This document shows, one piece after another, positions 15,669-23,379 of a stretch of DNA of 42,052 nt. The notes under the pieces were generated by a model. The model had not been told where the DNA came from, did not search any database, and saw only the letters and a program-made list of their open reading frames with translations. Both the position numbers and the translations under genes were made by a program. Location: IMG/VR virus record IMGVR_UViG_3300007515_000015, positions 1-42,052 of that record; one strand, written 5' to 3'. Positions within the stretch are counted from its first letter, which is position 1. Each line of letters opens with the position of its first letter. The stretch comes from a virus.

Positions 15669-17447
15669 CTAGCGGGGTCTGTTACGGGACCCCATGTTGG
15701 TTTTCTTGTCGTCCTGCTGGCCTATGCCGAGAGTCGATTGAGCGTTCAACCGTTGAAGGATGGATTCGCGGTTCGGGTAGTCATGGGCTTCAAGGACGGC
15801 TTGTGCGTCCAGAGCGCCCATAGCGAACAATGTTTCCGCTTCGGCAATGCGCGCTGCGCGAGAAATCGGCATGGCGCTTCCGGCGCGGACGAACAACGAG
15901 AACTTCATGGGAGACGCTCCTTGTTCGTTGGGGACGAAGAAGTGGCGCGCCCGCAACGCAAGCATGGACCGTTCTCCGTCTTGGCCGACGATGGACATGA
16001 CCCTCGGAAGTGAATAGTTCTCCACAACAAGGTTCGCCAAAAGGTTCCCCGCCTTGGATAGCGTTCGTTCCAAGTTCCTGAGCGCCAGCCTGATCCGTAC
16101 GAAAGCCGACTCGGCCACGGAGTCGATAACTCCCTGCGCGTTTCGACCCGTTGGAGAAAAGCCGCGTACCACCCCTGATAGTCCACTGATGCGTTCCATT
16201 TCTGCGATGTAGAAACTGATGAGTTCCTGCACGTCGTTTGGCATCTGTGGTGGCACCAACCAACCTGCTTCAGACCCTGCGCCTTTGGTGATCCTCTGAC
16301 CGGGCCGATTGACGATCTTAGTACGCGGGATACCCGACCGGGAGTCCTCCATGAAGATCGGGTTGGATACCAGTTCAGCGTGCTGTTGCAGCGACGCCAA
16401 CAGTCGGTTGATCGCCAACTGTGGGTCTGCGAGGTGGTCAACGAGTGCGATCCCCCACATATCTCCGATGTCGTGGTTGGTGTACCGGACGTACGGGTGT
16501 AGTCCGTGCTGCCACATATCCATCGCGCGTTCGTTCATCAGAACGTGAGATCCGGTGGTGATAATGCACCGCCATTCGGTGACGTTGAACGGTTCACCCT
16601 CGTCGTCGCCGGGTTCCGGCGAAAACAGGGTGTTTTCCTTGATCCACGCCTCAAACACGGTGATCGACCCGTCGTAGTACGCAGAATCGGATACCCGGCC
16701 ACCCTGACCGGGTTTGCCGTACACCGGGGGAACCGTGCCTGATCCTCCGCTGTGGGCAGCGAGGTTTGCCATTGGGGCTTTGCCGCCGGTTTCTGTCGAA
16801 TCTCTCCGTGGCAGGCTGTACCCGGCACCCATGTCGTCGTCTATTACGTCGCCACGGTTGGGGAACCGGCGCTCAAACTCCACAAGGGACAGTTCCCTAG
16901 CCTCAATGACATAGTTGGCGTCGTCAAGGCTCGTGGCGTTCGGGTCGATGAACAACGTGAACGGGTCACAACGTCGCATGACCGGATTTCCCGCACCGCC
17001 ATCGGAGCCGGGATCGTAGACACACTTGAAGAACCCGGTGCCGTAGATGAAGGAATCAAACAGAACCTTCTCTACTTCGCTCTCAAAGTTCTGATTGACC
17101 CAAAGCGAATCTAGGACTGTTTCAAGATCCTGTGCGAGTTTCTGTTGAAAGTTGGAGTATTGGGAGTGTGGGTCCGACGACGCTACGCATTGAAATCGAA
17201 TACGCTGATCCGTCATCCAGCCGACGAGCGCTGAAATGATCGGATAAATCTCAGAAGCCGTTGGCGACGGCATCCACGCATCGCGCGTAGCGGACCATCC
17301 CCGGTTGTGGACCAGCCGGTAGGCTTTGCGCCACCGGTCGTGGCGTCGGTTCATTTCCTTGCGCGCAAGGTCGAACAGCCCGTTGATGCGTCCTGCGACT
17401 ACATGGTCTTCGCCTTGTGCGTGATCTGTGCGCTCCGCTACAGCCAT
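15669..17447 (-). CDS. Portal protein
   Basis: This is a 592-aa protein. The start is Lys/Arg-rich helical ('RINGLFDLARKEMNRRHDRWRKAYRLV', split here at the motif), followed by 'SEIYPIISALVGWMTDQR', an 'LWVNQNFESEVEKVLFDSFIYGTGF' block and 'KCVYDPGS', typical for the portal wing of P22-like and related portals. The central part shows 'HGLHPYVRYTNHDIGDMWGI' and 'LADPQLAINRLLASLQQHAEL', the conserved portal stem region. The length fits portals of 500-700 aa. It lies after terminase and before scaffold and capsid, as expected, and overlaps the FmdB-like gene by 10 bases. It forms the dodecameric DNA channel at one capsid vertex. Confidence 0.85.
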   Translation of the reverse strand: MAVAERTDHAQGEDHVVAGRINGLFDLARKEMNRRHDRWRKAYRLVHNRGWSATRDAWMPSPTASEIYPIISALVGWMTDQRIRFQCVASSDPHSQYSNFQQKLAQDLETVLDSLWVNQNFESEVEKVLFDSFIYGTGFFKCVYDPGSDGGAGNPVMRRCDPFTLFIDPNATSLDDANYVIEARELSLVEFERRFPNRGDVIDDDMGAGYSLPRRDSTETGGKAPMANLAAHSGGSGTVPPVYGKPGQGGRVSDSAYYDGSITVFEAWIKENTLFSPEPGDDEGEPFNVTEWRCIITTGSHVLMNERAMDMWQHGLHPYVRYTNHDIGDMWGIALVDHLADPQLAINRLLASLQQHAELVSNPIFMEDSRSGIPRTKIVNRPGQRITKGAGSEAGWLVPPQMPNDVQELISFYIAEMERISGLSGVVRGFSPTGRNAQGVIDSVAESAFVRIRLALRNLERTLSKAGNLLANLVVENYSLPRVMSIVGQDGERSMLALRARHFFVPNEQGASPMKFSLFVRAGSAMPISRAARIAEAETLFAMGALDAQAVLEAHDYPNRESILQRLNAQSTLGIGQQDDKKTNMGSRNRPR

Positions 17448-17815
17448 TGTTTCACTTCTCGTTCGCCCGTCTCGGTCTTACGGCGCATCGTACTATCCAT
17501 ACCCTCGTCCGTTACCCTAAGCGACTCTTTATCGCTGAGATCGACAGGGACGTAGTTGACCGTCTTTCCGATACGTTCCGATTCCTTTTCAGAAGCGCGA
17601 CGCAGTTCTTCCTTGAACTGCTTTGGATCGCTGATGGCCTTACCAACCGTGTGATTGTAGTGTTCGTGCATCACCGTTGTCACAGCGAACGAGTAGACAC
17701 GTCTCAACGCGGGAGACTGGCACTCGGGGCAGACAACTAGCGGGTCGTCAGTGTGCTTCTGCCACTTCTCGCCGTGCGCCCCGCACCCGTGGCACCGATA
17801 CAGGTAAATCGGCAC
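17438..17815 (-). CDS. FmdB-family zinc-ribbon protein
   Basis: This is a 125-aa protein with GTG start at 17815. The N-terminal 45 residues match FmdB/CxxC_CxxC regulatory zinc ribbons: 'MPIYLYRCHGCGAHGEKWQ' and then 'LVVCPECQSPALRRVYS', giving two CxxC knuckles. The rest is a charged helix (about 75-95) and a basic end. In bacteria this ribbon is found in small regulators. In phages such genes lie near terminase and portal, with unknown role. It overlaps the portal start by 10 bases. Confidence 0.8.
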   Translation of the reverse strand: MPIYLYRCHGCGAHGEKWQKHTDDPLVVCPECQSPALRRVYSFAVTTVMHEHYNHTVGKAISDPKQFKEELRRASEKESERIGKTVNYVPVDLSDKESLRVTDEGMDSTMRRKTETGEREVKQWL

Positions 17816-18058
17816 TTAGTAGTACCACGAATCCTGCCGACGCCGTTCCGCTTCAGCGTCAGCGCGCATACCGTCGCGTTCCTTCGTCAACTCCGACCAT
17901 TCGTCAAAGTCTTCCCGAACCCACGACTGGCTTCTTGGAAAACGTGGGTACTTCCTGCGGAGGGCAGCACACTCGGCGCATGGCGGTTGGCCGTACAGTT
18001 TGGGTTTGCCGTGACATGACGTACACCAGTCCCATAAACCATGCTTGTTGAGTTTCAT
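17816..18058 (-). CDS. Small zinc-finger protein
   Basis: This is an 80-aa protein with one CxxC pair (WCTSC, residues 12-15) and a second (PCAEC, 27-30), forming a likely zinc knuckle, followed by a charged helix and a 'WYY' end. GGAGGAAC precedes the ATG at 18058. It ends next to the FmdB gene and overlaps the HNH gene by four bases. It resembles small phage zinc-binding accessory proteins near terminase. The target is unknown. Confidence 0.7.
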   Translation of the reverse strand: MKLNKHGLWDWCTSCHGKPKLYGQPPCAECAALRRKYPRFPRSQSWVREDFDEWSELTKERDGMRADAEAERRRQDSWYY

Positions 18059-18375
18059 ACAGTTCCTCCGTGTTGTGATTCTAGTAGACCTAGTTCGGTC
18101 GCTGTTTCAGGATGATCGTGTATCCACCGGTGGCAACCCCGGCATATTGCTATCGTGTTCTCAGGGTCAAGGATCGACCCGCCACGGGACCGCATCAACG
18201 GTTCGTGTAGTTCCGTCGCCCGTGCCCTACAGCACGCCACACCGGTATTGAGGTAGATCGTTGCTCCGGCTTCGCAACTGGTTCGTTCACCGAGTTCCTG
18301 TTCCACCAGTCTTTGGCGTTCCCGGTTGATCTTGGCCCGCTTCTTGCTGACCTTTCGTAACGGTGTTCGTTTCAT
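18055..18375 (-). CDS. HNH endonuclease
   Basis: This is a 106-aa protein. The start at ATG 18375, overlapping the terminase stop (ATGA), is preferred over the longer frame from 18408. The N-terminus is Lys/Arg-rich. The HNH core is visible: a first pair CEAG with the later C-C, then 'ELHEPLMRSRGGSI' (H and catalytic-type residues), 'NTIAICRGCHRWIHDHPE' with N, C-x-x-C and H-x3-H. HNH enzymes beside terminase assist packaging and genome cutting in many phages, especially those with cohesive ends. All expected His/Asn/Cys positions are present. Confidence 0.85.
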   Translation of the reverse strand: MKRTPLRKVSKKRAKINRERQRLVEQELGERTSCEAGATIYLNTGVACCRARATELHEPLMRSRGGSILDPENTIAICRGCHRWIHDHPETATELGLLESQHGGTV

Positions 18376-19997
18376 GTGACGGTCGCCGTCTCGTTCCATT
18401 CCTCCCACGCAGGGGAGATGGGTAGCGCATCGTGTGGTTCCTCTGAACCCATAGGTCCTTCATAGCCGTGTACGGGTCCCTCTGTGGAGGCGCAGATGCA
18501 GGCGATAGCCATTGCCATCACACAGTCGTCGTGTGACCGCCCTGAGCCGTCTGCGGGTCCGTACCCGCCGTTGGGAAGCGTGACGTAGGTTCGCATCTCG
18601 TCGTACGTCTGTGGATCGTGGATCGTCATGTCGCGGTCGGCAATGAGTTTGATCAGCCACCCAATCGCCCATTCCTTGCGTTTCCATGTGGTTGACCAGC
18701 CCATCGTTTCGCTGATCTTGCCGGGGGTCTTGTCAGCCCACCTGTTGCGCCAGATGTACGGATAGTCGATCTCTATGAGCCTGCCGATGGTGGCGTAGCC
18801 GGGTCCTTCGACTTCGGTGCTGATCGTTGCGTGGTTGTAGTATGCGCCGAGTTTGGCTAGTTCCTCAGCGAACGTCATGGGGTCGATCTTGCCGTTCCAG
18901 ACGGCAACCTGTTCGTATGTGCGCCTGTTGATGACCTGTGCACAAGCGTTGTCGCCCATAGTCGTGTGCGTCGGATCTGCGCCAATGAAATACTTTCCCC
19001 AACTCAGGTCGCTGGAGGGTTTCCGGTAGATCGTCAACGACCCTGACCGGTCGGGGGTAAACTCCACATAGTTGCCCCGTCGGGTAAGGAATCCCTTTAC
19101 CCCGGCTTTTGGTTCGTACACCATCTTCAAGTTCTGGATGGGGAACACATTGGTACCGGACGCAATGAACGCTTCTTCCGGTGTGGACGGGTATTCCTGC
19201 ATGAACCGTTCAAGGTTGGAGTCGGCTAGGTTTCGGATCGCCCACCGTCTCCAAGCCAGATGGTCGTCGTCCACCCCCATTCGATGAAGGACACGTTCGT
19301 CTTCATCAAGGTTGGTGAGTGATTCACGCTTCAGGTTCGACGCCGACGCCGTGTATTCAGGATGTTCCCACCACGGGAAGAACAACGGCCTGTAGTCGTT
19401 GTCGCCGGATACGGCGTTCTGCCATGTGTCGTAGAACCAGTTGCCGACACCGTTGGCGGTCGATTCCAGCAGGATCATCGACTTTGGTTGATTTGGGATC
19501 GTTTGTCTCAAACCAAGCATCATCTCGTCTGGTCTGTCCCAGAACGCAATCTCAGACCCGTGCATTGCGTTGATCGTCCGTGATCGACCAGCGCGCATGT
19601 TCTTCGCGGTAGCGATACGGATACTGGAGCCGGTTTCCTCCCACGCCAGTTCCTTGCGGGACACATACTTCGTGGTGTAGAGGTCCTTGAACGGATACGT
19701 CTCCCAATACAACTTCGTCATGTTCAGGAGGTATTCGGATGCGTCGATTTCGTGTGCGATGACCAGCCCGTACGTTTGTTCGTGCATCATCACCCATGCG
19801 AACATCAAGGCTTCGGCAAGTGTTGAGATCCCCAACTGACGGGCTTTCAATACGACGACCCGCACCGGCACGCCGCGCGAGTACATATCGTTGATGACTT
19901 CCAGCGTTTGCTGCTGCGCCCAGTTCGGCTGGAACCGCTCTACTGTCTGTTGTTTGGTTCTAATCGACAGTTTCTCAATGAGCGGATCGAACTTCAC
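18372..19997 (-). CDS. terL: Large terminase subunit
   Basis: This is a 541-aa protein. The ATPase part shows a deviant Walker A ('LKARQLGIST', K51), a Walker B-type 'HGSEIAFW' (E149) and a coupling motif 'LLESTANG' (177-183). The nuclease part shows 'FIGADPTHT' (D341), an acidic 'STEVEGPG' (about 393-400) and 'SHDDCVMAMAIA' (D490/D491), giving the metal-binding triad. The full length and both domains are intact. It packages DNA into the prohead through the portal. It overlaps the small-subunit gene by four bases and the HNH gene by four. Confidence 0.95.
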   Translation of the reverse strand: MKFDPLIEKLSIRTKQQTVERFQPNWAQQQTLEVINDMYSRGVPVRVVVLKARQLGISTLAEALMFAWVMMHEQTYGLVIAHEIDASEYLLNMTKLYWETYPFKDLYTTKYVSRKELAWEETGSSIRIATAKNMRAGRSRTINAMHGSEIAFWDRPDEMMLGLRQTIPNQPKSMILLESTANGVGNWFYDTWQNAVSGDNDYRPLFFPWWEHPEYTASASNLKRESLTNLDEDERVLHRMGVDDDHLAWRRWAIRNLADSNLERFMQEYPSTPEEAFIASGTNVFPIQNLKMVYEPKAGVKGFLTRRGNYVEFTPDRSGSLTIYRKPSSDLSWGKYFIGADPTHTTMGDNACAQVINRRTYEQVAVWNGKIDPMTFAEELAKLGAYYNHATISTEVEGPGYATIGRLIEIDYPYIWRNRWADKTPGKISETMGWSTTWKRKEWAIGWLIKLIADRDMTIHDPQTYDEMRTYVTLPNGGYGPADGSGRSHDDCVMAMAIACICASTEGPVHGYEGPMGSEEPHDALPISPAWEEWNETATVT

Positions 19998-20407
19998 TGA
20001 TCGGGGTTGTCTTCCTCGGCGTCGGACTGTTCGACTTCTACGGTCCCCGCTACGTCCATCTCAGCGATCATCTGTGTGATGCTCGCCCGAAGGTCAGAAA
20101 GGTCTTCGCCTTTTTCTTCGGCAAGTAGACCCATCATCTTGGCAAACAGGTTTGTGACCATTCGTTGCTTGACGACCGGCGAACCTTCGTCAAGCATCAG
20201 TAGGGTTTCTTCAACGACCCTCCACGCTACCCTGCGAACCCCGACCCGTAGATCGTCGTCGTCCCTAGTGGCCGCATCTACGGGGAGTTCCGTTACAGCA
20301 GTTCGGACCTTCTCAACGTCAATGTCGAAAATGGTCGCAATGGTGGCTGGAGACAGCCCGTAGGACGCCAACTGGGTGATAACCGTCTTTGCGGGTGCCC
20401 GTGCCAT
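19994..20407 (-). CDS. Probable small terminase subunit
   Basis: This is a 137-aa protein with an N-terminal helix-turn-helix-like part ('QLASYGLSPATIATIFDIDV', residues 11-30), a helical middle that fits oligomerisation ('RRVAWRVVEETLLMLDEGS', 'MVTNLFAKMMGLLAEEKGED') and an acidic C-terminus. The gene lies directly before terL and is coupled by an ATGA overlap, the normal arrangement for TerS. The assignment rests on position and fold pattern. Confidence 0.75.
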   Translation of the reverse strand: MARAPAKTVITQLASYGLSPATIATIFDIDVEKVRTAVTELPVDAATRDDDDLRVGVRRVAWRVVEETLLMLDEGSPVVKQRMVTNLFAKMMGLLAEEKGEDLSDLRASITQMIAEMDVAGTVEVEQSDAEEDNPDQ

Positions 20408-20586
20408 CAGTCGTCCTCCGACTCGTCTTCGTCAAACCACACGTCGGCGTTGATACTCCGGTATGTCTCCACCAACTCGTTCAGTCGCTCAAGTAGTTCT
20501 TCCTTCTCGTCTTCCGACAAGTTGGCGTCCACCCGGCGAACCCGATTCCAGTCAACCATGACCAGCAGCAGTAGTAGCAGGATCAT
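20407..20586 (-). CDS. Small acidic protein upstream of terminase
   Basis: This 59-codon frame starts at ATG 20586, inside the stop of the HTH gene (ATGA), and ends in a TGATG overlap with the small terminase gene. The first ten residues are hydrophobic (MILLLLLLVM), followed by a charged helix with 'DEKEELLERLNELVETY' and an acidic tail. A second start at 20559 (MVDWN) would remove the hydrophobic segment. Perfect coupling at both ends supports it being real. The function is unknown. Confidence 0.65.
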   Translation of the reverse strand: MILLLLLLVMVDWNRVRRVDANLSEDEKEELLERLNELVETYRSINADVWFDEDESEDD

Positions 20587-21050
20587 TCATTGGACCGTCT
20601 GTTTCTTAGTGCTTTTCTCGCTTCTGAAAAATAACGAGAAATCTGTTCAGGGGATGGGTCAGGATGGGTATGGATGGGTTGGGTGACAAGGGTGTCACCC
20701 CGTGGTGCGTCTTCTGTCACCCCGTTCTGTTCTGTTTGACGCCCCGATTGAGCCACGGGGTGACAAGTTGACAGCCCGTGGAGAACCACCTCGTACCCGT
20801 TTGGCCGACGATCCCAACGAATATGGGAGGGGCCGGGAACCACCCGTAGTTCGCCTATTTCAACGAGTTCCTTGATCTTTCGCTGGACCGTTCTTTCCGA
20901 CAGAAGGGTCTTTTTAGCAATCGTCGCAACAGCAGGCCAAGCATTAGTCCCGTCGTGGTCACAACTGTCAGCAATAGCCAAAAGAACGAGCCTCGCGTTA
21001 CCCACAGACTCCGATACATCCCACACCTGCGCCATTACCTTGACAGACAC
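20583..21050 (-). CDS. Helix-turn-helix protein (HTH_36-like)
   Basis: This is a 155-aa protein with GTG start at 21050 after AAAGGG. Residues of about 5-70 form a winged-helix domain of the kind seen in phage replication-initiator and DnaD-like proteins: 'GNARLVLLAIADSCDHDG', 'WPAVATIAKKTLLSERTVQR', 'KIKELVEIGELRVVPGP'. The second half is polar, His/Pro/Thr-rich and probably flexible, with a basic end ('ARKALRNRRSNE'). No AAA or primase domain follows. It could act as a transcription regulator or replication initiator. Confidence 0.75.
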   Translation of the reverse strand: MSVKVMAQVWDVSESVGNARLVLLAIADSCDHDGTNAWPAVATIAKKTLLSERTVQRKIKELVEIGELRVVPGPSHIRWDRRPNGYEVVLHGLSTCHPVAQSGRQTEQNGVTEDAPRGDTLVTQPIHTHPDPSPEQISRYFSEARKALRNRRSNE

Positions 21051-21051
21051 T

Positions 21052-21417
21052 CTAAGAACCCTTTACCGGATAGTAGTCGCCCACCTGAGGCGACTTCCCC
21101 AACCATTCAGGGTTGATTTCGTAAACCTTCGGCATGGGCAGTCCTGCTGCGGTCGTTCTGTACTCCGCAGAAATCATCCCGAAATCCACGAGCCTCTTAG
21201 CGCGACTGGACGCCAACCGGCGATTGGTCCCCAACAGCAGACCCAACGACTGATTCGACATCTCGCTGTACCAGCGATTGCCGATCTGTTGCGCCGACTG
21301 AACCAGCGCATCCCATGTATCGGCGTCTAACGGCGTAAACGTCCGATTTCTTGGTGTTGACATATCTCCTCCTTCTTGGATAAGATCGCTACGTTGATTG
21401 GGCCAAGGCTCTTTCAT
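21052..21417 (-). CDS. Winged-helix-like DNA-binding protein, two possible starts
   Basis: The frame gives 121 aa from ATG 21417 (GGAAGGAGG seven bases upstream) or 103 aa from ATG 21363 (AAGGAGG four bases upstream). Both sites are strong and in the same frame, so two protein forms are possible. The core 'LDADTWDALVQSAQQIGN', 'SNQSLGLLLGTNRRLASSRA', 'KRLVDFGMISAEYRTTA' fits a winged helix with a wing made by the last strands. It sits in the first genes of the late arm and may regulate it. No specific family is recognised. Confidence 0.7.
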   Translation of the reverse strand: MKEPWPNQRSDLIQEGGDMSTPRNRTFTPLDADTWDALVQSAQQIGNRWYSEMSNQSLGLLLGTNRRLASSRAKRLVDFGMISAEYRTTAAGLPMPKVYEINPEWLGKSPQVGDYYPVKGS

Positions 21418-21473
21418 CGTGGAACCTCCTTCCAGAACGGGGGGTCGGGGCAATGGATACCCCGGCCCCCCGC

Positions 21474-21701
21474 TCACTTTTTGGCCCGCTTGCGTCGAAT
21501 ATCGACATCCAAGTTGATTCCGTAAGCATCCGACACCGGCACCACCAGATGCTTGTCGGAATACGGCACCACCATCGTCAGAAGAACGTCCCCCGACGCC
21601 GTAAACCGCAAATCACGCATCGAAGCCGTGAACATCGTCTGCTCAAAGTTCGGCTTGACGCCAGTCCGGTGTTCAGTAGACGTTTCCTGCTTGGAAGCCA
21701 T
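21474..21701 (-). CDS. Small protein of unknown function
   Basis: This is a 75-aa protein with ATG 21701 overlapping the upstream TGA. It has a polar N-terminus, then beta-like strands ('GDVLLTMVVPYSDKHLVVPVS') and a basic C-terminus ('DVDIRRKRAKK'). It has no cysteines. It lies 56 bases before the HTH gene's first start. The function is not recognised; a small OB- or SH3-like fold is conceivable. Confidence 0.65.
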   Translation of the reverse strand: MASKQETSTEHRTGVKPNFEQTMFTASMRDLRFTASGDVLLTMVVPYSDKHLVVPVSDAYGINLDVDIRRKRAKK

Positions 21702-21862
21702 CAGACAGACTTCCCCGCAGCGCTCTTAGTGGTCCACTCCAACGCAGTACCACAGAGATTGCACTCCCAATCCCAGTTCACCGCCACCTTATGGCTGATG
21801 AAATGCCTGACGCACTCCGGGCAGCGAACATAAGTCCGTTTCGGCTGGGGCTTGGCGCTCAT
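21701..21862 (-). CDS. Small zinc-ribbon protein
   Basis: This is a 53-codon frame from ATG 21862 (ATGA overlap with the membrane protein gene) to TGA 21701 (TGATG overlap). It has two CxxC knuckles, 'VRCPECVRH' and 'WECNLCGTA', spaced about 20 residues apart as in rubredoxin-like or zinc-ribbon folds. The N-terminus is Lys/Pro-rich. It would bind one zinc and may be a transcription factor or adaptor. Exact coupling on both sides supports translation. Confidence 0.75.
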   Translation of the reverse strand: MSAKPQPKRTYVRCPECVRHFISHKVAVNWDWECNLCGTALEWTTKSAAGKSV

Positions 21863-22179
21863 TCGTCCTCCTTCGGCGCTGGAGGACCGTAAATCGGCCT
21901 CGGATCAACCCACTCCTGCGTATCAGGGGTATCCGCCCCCCAATACTGCCAACCGGGCAACGTCTCAAACAGCGGAGACGTAGATCCCACGTCCGATTCG
22001 TACTGAATCCCGTCGTCACCGTCTGCTGGCTGGCCCAACAACGTCCGAACGACACCCATACACATCTCTGTGAGGGATTTCAGCGACCGTTCCACCAAAA
22101 ACAACGCCAGATACAGCGTCAACAGCACCGTAGCCACCGTTACAACGCACATCACCGCAAGGAATCCGCCGGATGGCAT
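21859..22179 (-). CDS. Single-pass membrane protein, first gene of late arm
   Basis: This is a 106-aa protein. The ATG at 22179 follows AAGGGAG at good spacing; the longer frame from 22251 has no such site. It has one strong membrane segment near the start (residues 5-29, 'GGFLAVMCVVTVATVLLTLY'), followed by a polar, Pro/Asp-rich tail ('PRPIYGPPAPKEDE'). It probably sits in the host membrane with the tail inside. The function is unknown. It marks the start of the minus-strand operon. Confidence 0.7.
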   Translation of the reverse strand: MPSGGFLAVMCVVTVATVLLTLYLALFLVERSLKSLTEMCMGVVRTLLGQPADGDDGIQYESDVGSTSPLFETLPGWQYWGADTPDTQEWVDPRPIYGPPAPKEDE

Positions 22180-22445
22180 GTGAGAAGTCTCCCTTCTAGG
22201 ACGTTCACATAGTGTTTCACATCTTGGAACTATCCGCAAGGATTTTTTCAACGGCCCGGTTCCAGATTGCGGCGTCTTCCCCCCCCGGCGCGCGGCTGGT
22301 CAAACTGGGACTGGTGGCCGTCAACCCTAACCAACGTCCGGGGCAATGCTCCGGTTCGGTAGATTGGATTTATGGCCGGTCGGGAGGCTGGTCTGAGGGA
22401 AGAATATCCAACTTTCCTCTTGACAACATAAAAGGAGTTTCCACG
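22180..22445. promoter_or_regulatory. Divergent intergenic region between the two arms
   Basis: This 266-base stretch separates the minus-strand late arm from the plus-strand early arm, so promoters for both are expected here. Seen in it: two copies of TTCACAT (22204-22210 and 22216-22222, 12-base period, reading ATGTGAA towards the minus genes), an eight-C run near 22278, a TTGACA at 22420-22425 without a matching -10, and a good Shine-Dalgarno (AAAGGAG) for the gene at 22446. No convincing -35/-10 pair was found. The direct repeat may be a regulator site. Confidence 0.5.
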
Positions 22446-23036
22446 ATGGAAGCATCAACTTTGACCGAAGAGTTGGCTGCTCTAGCAATAGCAGCAGCCG
22501 CTCCGAAGAACAAGGAAGCCGCTTCTGCGGGACGAGCAGTCAAAACTCTGGCTAACCTTGGGATCACTCTCACGGCTGACCAGATGGCGAAGGTTCCTAC
22601 CGCAGCCGCCAAAGTGGACCGGACGACTGGCGACAACCTCGCCACGGCTCTGACCACGATGCTCGATCACTCGCTGATCGACGGCGACGATGCCTCAGCC
22701 GCTCAGACTGCTGTGGACGATTGGAAAGCCGCGAGGCCGACCGGTCGCTCATCCGCTTCCGGTCCACGGATCGGGACTTCGACGGACAACCCCGCTGACA
22801 CTTGGCTCCACCTCGTCGTCAACGGTACCCCCGTCAAGACCACTACTCGGAAGGCCGGCGGAGCAATCAGCAGCCTGTACGACTCGATCGGTGCCATCGC
22901 TCGCAAGGAGCATGGCGTCACCTCCGCAGCATGGAAGGGAAACCTCGATGCGATGAAGGCTTCGATCTACTCGGAGACGGATGCGGACCTCGAGTACGGC
23001 AACGGAATCGTCATCAAGGTGCGGTTCGAGGGCTAA
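22446..23036 (+). CDS. Early protein of unknown function
   Basis: This is a 196-aa protein. The ATG at 22446 follows AAAGGAG; an upstream start at 22212 would read through the divergent promoter region and is rejected. The N-terminal half is Ala/Lys-rich helical (residues 1-90). The second half ('DTWLHLVVNGTPVKTTTRKA', 'GGAISSLYDSIGAIARKEHG') has a short beta/alpha unit and ends with 'YGNGIVIKVRFEG'. As the first early gene, with its own strong hairpin behind it, it may be highly expressed (host takeover or DNA-binding). I do not recognise the family. Confidence 0.8.
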   Translation: MEASTLTEELAALAIAAAAPKNKEAASAGRAVKTLANLGITLTADQMAKVPTAAAKVDRTTGDNLATALTTMLDHSLIDGDDASAAQTAVDDWKAARPTGRSSASGPRIGTSTDNPADTWLHLVVNGTPVKTTTRKAGGAISSLYDSIGAIARKEHGVTSAAWKGNLDAMKASIYSETDADLEYGNGIVIKVRFEG

Positions 23037-23042
23037 GGGAAT

Positions 23043-23070
23043 GAGGGCCGGGGAGAAATCCCCGGCCCTC
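23043..23070 (+). terminator. Strong hairpin with GAAA tetraloop after the first early gene
   Basis: Bases 23043-23054 pair perfectly with 23059-23070 (12 bp, mostly G-C) around a GAAA loop, seven bases after a stop codon. The T-tract of a classic intrinsic terminator is absent (a C-run follows), so it may be a pause or mRNA-stabilising element, or terminate with host factors, as GC-rich hairpins do in Actinobacteria. Confidence 0.7.
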
Positions 23071-23076
23071 CCCCCC

Positions 23077-23142
23077 GGCTTCGTTTGGTACCTGCTTGAG
23101 AAGCAAGACAGCAAGCAGACAGGTTCGATTCCTGTGAAGCCA
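23077..23142 (+). tRNA. tRNA-like element without a D-arm (possible tRNA-Leu GAG remnant)
   Basis: A perfect T-arm is present: ACAGG (23119-23123), loop TTCGATT, CCTGT (23131-23135), with the conserved TTCRA pattern. Six acceptor pairs follow: GGCTTC (23077-23082) with GAAGCC (23136-23141), and discriminator A. A possible anticodon arm CCTGC/GCAAG (one mismatch) encloses TTGAGAA, with U33-type T and anticodon GAG (23098-23100). Only eight bases lie between acceptor and anticodon stem, so there is no D-arm, and the 66-nt length is short. Bases 23092-23098 can instead pair with 23112-23118 (7 bp). It may be a degraded tRNA or a tRNA mimic. No CCA is encoded. Confidence 0.4.
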
Positions 23143-23181
23143 CGAAAGTAAGCAAGACAACAAGCAACGGGAGGTTGCTCA

Positions 23182-23379
23182 ATGAAAGAGAAGGTAGCGA
23201 TACAGATTTTCTGGAAGACCAACCCCGACATGGGAGTTGATGTCATGCCCGTGACCGACCCCGATGAACGCCTGTCGGGAGTGTTCCGGCACTACCCGGC
23301 GGAGAACCCGGCCCAACTCGACGCCATCCTCAAAGGCGTTCACCGCTGTTTCGAGGTAGTTCAGGAGGTGTGGGACTGA
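23182..23379 (+). CDS. Small protein of unknown function
   Basis: This is a 65-aa protein with GGGAGG before the ATG at 23182. It contains 'VAIQIFWKTNPDMGVDVMPV' and 'NPAQLDAILKGVHRCFEVVQ', a beta-hairpin plus helix pattern. One cysteine is present. It is coupled to the next gene by a TGATG overlap. It is an early gene, and the family is not recognised. Confidence 0.7.
   Translation: MKEKVAIQIFWKTNPDMGVDVMPVTDPDERLSGVFRHYPAENPAQLDAILKGVHRCFEVVQEVWD

Noticed and set aside
22212-22445. N-terminal extension of the first early gene
   Set aside because: It would cover the divergent regulatory region; the ATG at 22446 has the ribosome site, and the extension looks non-coding (Cys/Pro/Gly mix, C-runs).
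22204-22446. Classic sigma-70 promoters in the divergent region
   Set aside because: TTGACA at 22420 has no -10 at proper distance (it would fall on the start codon), and no good pair was found for the minus strand.
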